Assembly (NCBI GenBank): GCA_040752295.1
Contig: JBFMFE010000095.1
Location: 1-7,217, forward strand
Direction: 5' to 3'
DNA from: JBFMFE01 sp040752295
GTDB lineage: Bacteria > UBP15 > UBA6099 > JBFMBQ01
DNA length: 7,217 bases
The position numbers were made by a program, and so were the translations under genes. The notes beneath the pieces were generated by a model. That model was not told the origin of the DNA. It did not search any database and saw only the letters and a program-made list of their open reading frames with translations. This document shows, piece by piece, positions 5,481 through 7,217 of this stretch (position 1 is its first letter; each line of letters opens with the position of its first letter).

Positions 5481-6735
5481 GTACGGCGGCGCCGAAATCC
5501 GCTCCTCCCACCCGCTCCTGCACTCCGCCGCGCTCCTCGAACCGCCGCCCCCGCCGCCGCTCATCTCCGACCCCGTCCGGCTCCTCCTCGACGCACTCCT
5601 GCGCCCCGTCGCCGCGCCCCCTCTCAAAAATTTCCTCCGCCGCAAACGCTCCGCGCTCATCGCCGTCTCCGACAGGTACCGCGATTACCACGCCCCACTC
5701 TGGATGCCGGCGCTCCTGAACGCCGTCTCCGACGCCGGAATCCCCCCGCAAAACGTCGCCTTCATCGTCGCCAACGGCACCCACCCGCCGCCCTCGGACT
5801 CCGACAAAGCCGCCATACTCGGCGCGGACGCCGCCGCCGGCTTTCCCGTCTTCCACAACGACTGCGACGACACCGGGGCTTTCTTTCACGCGGGGCGCAC
5901 CTCGCGCGGCACGCCCGTCGGTCTCAACCGCCGCCTCGCTGACTTCGACGCCCTCATCCTCACCGGGCAGATTCAGCCCCACTACTACGCCGGGTTCGGC
6001 GGCGGGCGCAAAACCATACTCCCGGGACTGTGCGCCCGCGAATCCATTCTCCGCAACCACTCCCTCAACCTCTCCCCGGCAGGCGGTTCCCGCCCCGCCG
6101 CAGCGACGTGCGTCCTCGACGGCAACCCCGTCCATGAGGACATGGTCGAAGCCTGCCGCATGGCGGGCGGCGCATTCCTCGTCAACTTCGTCCTCAACTC
6201 CGGCGCCGTCGCGGGCGTCTTCGCGGGCGATCCCGTCACAGCCCACCTCGAGGGCTGCCGGTTCTGCGCGAGCCTCGCGGCAGTCCCGCTCCGCCGAAAA
6301 GCCGACCTCGTTATCGCCTCCAACGGCGGCAGCCCCTTCGACCTGAACCTCTTTCAGGCGCACAAGGGCTTCGACAACGCCTTCCGCGCCGTCGCCCCCG
6401 GCGGCGCGCTCGTCTGGCTCGCCGCCTGCTCCGAGGGCGCAGGCATGGACGGCTTCAGCGACTGGCTCGCCGTCGGCGACACGAAAGAAATAGAACGCCG
6501 CCTCCGCCTCCGCTTCGAAGTTCCCGGCTACACCGCCCTGCGCTTCCTCGAAAAAGCCGCCGCGTGCCGCGTCTTCCTCGTCAGCGCCCTCGACCCCGGC
6601 TTCGTCACCTCCATCGGATTCGTCCCCGCGGCGTCCCTCGACGACGCGCTCGAACGCGCACTCGCCGAAAACCCGCGCCCGTCGAACCCCCTCGTAATCC
6701 CACGAGCTTCTTCCACCGTCCCCATCGCCGGTTAA
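5446..6735 (+). CDS. larA: LarA-family nickel-dependent lactate racemase / 2-hydroxyacid epimerase
   Basis: From ATG 5446 the product has 429 residues, about the length of characterised LarA (424). LarA uses a nickel-pincer nucleotide (NPN) to racemise lactate by hydride transfer; homologues act on other 2-hydroxyacids. Family residues are present: H113 in NGTHPPP, H179 and K189 in GQIQPHYYAGFGGGRK, H205 in NHSL, and D76/R79 in SDRYR. These correspond to H108, H174, K184, H200, D72 and R75 of Lactobacillus LarA. VLDGNPVHEDMVEA (223-236) is also typical. A run of six prolines (33-38) near the N-terminus is odd. The start lies 35 nt inside the previous gene and has only a weak ribosome site, so coupling is likely. 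An upstream extension (from 5260) is low-complexity and would overlap by 220 nt; rejected. NPN synthesis genes larB, larC and larE are not in the window. Substrate is unknown; family assignment is firm. Confidence 0.9.
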   Translation: MAEPPRSGATLKYGGAEIRSSHPLLHSAALLEPPPPPPLISDPVRLLLDALLRPVAAPPLKNFLRRKRSALIAVSDRYRDYHAPLWMPALLNAVSDAGIPPQNVAFIVANGTHPPPSDSDKAAILGADAAAGFPVFHNDCDDTGAFFHAGRTSRGTPVGLNRRLADFDALILTGQIQPHYYAGFGGGRKTILPGLCARESILRNHSLNLSPAGGSRPAAATCVLDGNPVHEDMVEACRMAGGAFLVNFVLNSGAVAGVFAGDPVTAHLEGCRFCASLAAVPLRRKADLVIASNGGSPFDLNLFQAHKGFDNAFRAVAPGGALVWLAACSEGAGMDGFSDWLAVGDTKEIERRLRLRFEVPGYTALRFLEKAAACRVFLVSALDPGFVTSIGFVPAASLDDALERALAENPRPSNPLVIPRASSTVPIAG

Positions 6736-6764
6736 CATCGAAAAAAGATGAATGATGAACTGGA

Positions 6765-6846
6765 CTTTCGCATTTTTCGACGTCGAATTTCCGAGTCAAC
6801 GTGCCCGTGTGCCTGCCTGTGCGTGTCCGCACGCAGACAGGCGTGC
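6765..6846. repeat. Intergenic palindromic repeat, right copy
   Basis: It is the inverted copy of 2050-2131, with 45 nt (6802-6846) and 29 nt (6765-6793) identical in reverse complement and only 8 divergent bases between them. It contains TTCGACGTCGAA (6776-6787) and, in the larA sense, an imperfect stem between GCCTGCCTGTGCGTG (6811-6825) and CGCACGCAGACAGGC (6828-6842). It starts 29 nt after the larA stop codon. Both copies read in the same sense as the gene they follow. A role as a terminator or 3'-end stabiliser is possible, though no U-run follows. Confidence 0.85.
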
Positions 6847-6859
6847 CCGTAAAGAAATA

Positions 6860-6900
6860 AAAGAATGCGGGCACGGGCACGCTCACGGGCACGGGCACGG
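6860..6900 (+). repeat. CGGGCA hexamer tandem repeat
   Basis: After AAAGAATG, the 6-bp unit CGGGCA occurs at 6868-6873, 6874-6879, 6886-6891 and 6892-6897, with one variant unit CGCTCA at 6880-6885 and a partial unit at 6898-6900. The first 16 nt (6860-6875) match 2033-2048 in direct orientation. It is adjacent to the inverted repeat copy at 6765-6846 and is probably part of the same compound intergenic repeat. Reading frames through it give only Val-Pro repeats and are not proteins. Confidence 0.7.
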
Positions 6901-7125
6901 AAAGAAAAAACATACAGAAAAATTCCGGTCATATCCCCGAAATTCTCCGATTTCAGATTTGTTCATGTAATCGCGACATTGATAAAATTCCATCTTCACG
7001 GAGCGTAAGGGAGTACAGCAGGTCCATCTCGCCCTTGCCAAAACTACGAAAGTCCAGTTTCTTTCAAGACCAAACTTCATTTCAGTAAACAGTTACGCAG
7101 CTTCGAACTTTTACCCCTCCGACCC
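6901..7125. other. Intergenic stretch with no recognised gene
   Basis: About 225 bp of AT-richer sequence without a credible gene, tRNA or terminator. A 13-nt sequence (7047-7059) is the inverted match of 6758-6770 at the edge of the repeat copy. A 24-codon minus ORF (7027-6953) has an AAGGGCG upstream but no recognisable product. GCTTCG (7100-7105) can pair with CGAAGC (7135-7140). Confidence 0.5.
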
Positions 7126-7153
7126 GCTGTATCCCGAAGCCAGCTTTTTTTTT
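7126..7153 (+). terminator. Weak intrinsic-terminator-like hairpin with T9
   Basis: GCTG (7126-7129) can pair with CAGC (7141-7144), directly followed by nine Ts (7145-7153). The stem is only 4 bp with an 11-nt loop and competes with another pairing (GCTTCG 7100-7105 with CGAAGC 7135-7140). It would end read-through from larA about 400 nt downstream of its stop. The T-rich tract may instead be an UP element for the promoter that begins at 7158. Confidence 0.3.
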
Positions 7154-7157
7154 GAAT

Positions 7158-7186
7158 TTTGCATTTTTCTCAAAACCGTGTATAAT
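7158..7186 (+). promoter_or_regulatory. Candidate sigma70-type promoter for the gene at the right edge
   Basis: TTTGCA (7158-7163, 4 of 6 to the -35 consensus) and a perfect TATAAT (7181-7186) are separated by the optimal 17 bp, with a T-rich tract immediately upstream. Start of transcription is expected near 7193, giving a very short leader of about 13 nt that still includes the ribosome-binding site. Confidence 0.6.
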
Positions 7187-7195
7187 TCAAAGCAA

Positions 7196-7202
7196 AAGGT
7201 GG
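7196..7202 (+). promoter_or_regulatory. Ribosome-binding site for the right-edge gene
   Basis: AAGGTGG lies just before ATG at 7206; its AAGG core ends 6 nt before the start codon. It decides the start of the truncated gene and shows that Shine-Dalgarno initiation is used here, unlike the likely leaderless gene at 3135. Confidence 0.6.
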
Positions 7203-7205
7203 ATA

Positions 7206-7217
7206 ATGCACCCCTGG
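7206..7217 (+). CDS. 5' end of an unidentified gene, cut by the window edge
   Basis: Only four codons, Met-His-Pro-Trp, are inside the window. The call rests on the promoter at 7158-7186 and the ribosome-binding site at 7196-7202, both well spaced. Nothing can be said of the product. Confidence 0.5.

Noticed and set aside
4623..5660. 345-residue open frame on the minus strand
   Set aside because: It is antisense to the response regulator and larA. The composition is dominated by Val, Glu, Ala and Gly with no domain, an artefact of strong C-ending codon use on the real strand.
5443..6738. 431-residue open frame on the minus strand
   Set aside because: Exact antisense of larA, with low-complexity Gly/Glu/Val/Ala composition and no family motifs. 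The sense strand carries clear LarA residues.
2050..6846. Composite transposon bounded by inverted repeats
   Set aside because: No transposase, integrase or target duplication is visible. The repeats are internally palindromic and placed after stop codons, which fits 3'-end or REP-like elements better.
6605..6913. Val-Pro repeat protein on the minus strand
   Set aside because: The VPVPVSVPVP segment is only the translation of the CGGGCA hexamer array, and the frame runs through non-coding repeat sequence and the larA 3' end.
6953..7027. 24-codon minus ORF with AAGGGCG before the ATG
   Set aside because: Too short, no neighbouring promoter, and no recognisable peptide.
1..7217. tRNA or rRNA genes
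   Set aside because: No cloverleaf with TTCGA-type T loop and CCA-compatible acceptor stem, and no rRNA-like stretch, was found in the intergenic regions by eye. TTCGA occurrences fall within the palindromic repeats or coding sequence.

Overview
The window looks like chromosomal DNA from an uncultivated, Gram-negative-type bacterium with type IV pili. Coding regions are GC-rich with strong C-ending codon preference (CTC, GCC, GTC, GAC). Intergenic regions are full of small palindromic repeats. The phylum cannot be fixed from sequence alone. The repeat-dense style resembles genomes of the PVC group and neighbouring candidate phyla, but this is an impression, not a measurement.

Layout. 1-284 is the region downstream of pilT and carries two palindromic repeats plus a hairpin. 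285-1361 (minus) is pilT, the pilus-retraction ATPase, with a plausible promoter at 1483-1512. 1362-2166 is about 800 bp of non-coding DNA holding at least four separate repeat structures. 2167-2985 (minus) is a cysteine-rich type IV pilin-like (pseudopilin) protein whose prepilin signal is one residue out of register. 2986-3134 is a divergent promoter region.

3135-6735 (plus) is a tightly packed four-gene operon: an exported tandem-thioredoxin protein, a Sir2 NAD-dependent protein deacylase, a response regulator fused to an RsbW-type ATPase domain, and a LarA-family nickel-dependent racemase. The junctions are a 4-nt overlap, a 1-nt gap and a 35-nt overlap. The operon promoter has a perfect extended -10 placed so that the transcript should begin at, or within a base or two of, a GTG start codon. 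This suggests a leaderless first gene.

6736-7217 is again intergenic: a repeat copy matching (in inverted orientation) the one after the pilin gene, hexamer tandem repeats, an unassigned stretch, a T-rich tract, a good sigma70-type promoter and the first four codons of a new plus-strand gene at the window edge.

Functional reading. The left half is type IV pilus machinery (retraction motor plus a pilin-like subunit). The divergent operon couples an envelope redox protein with cytoplasmic NAD-dependent deacylation, a phosphorylation-controlled partner-switch module and 2-hydroxyacid stereochemistry. The closest mechanistic link visible is between the 12-cysteine pilin-like protein and the exported CxxC thioredoxin-fold protein transcribed away from it; this is inference. 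The most unusual structural signal is an 82-nt repeat found once shortly after the pilin stop codon and once shortly after the larA stop codon, in the same orientation relative to transcription.
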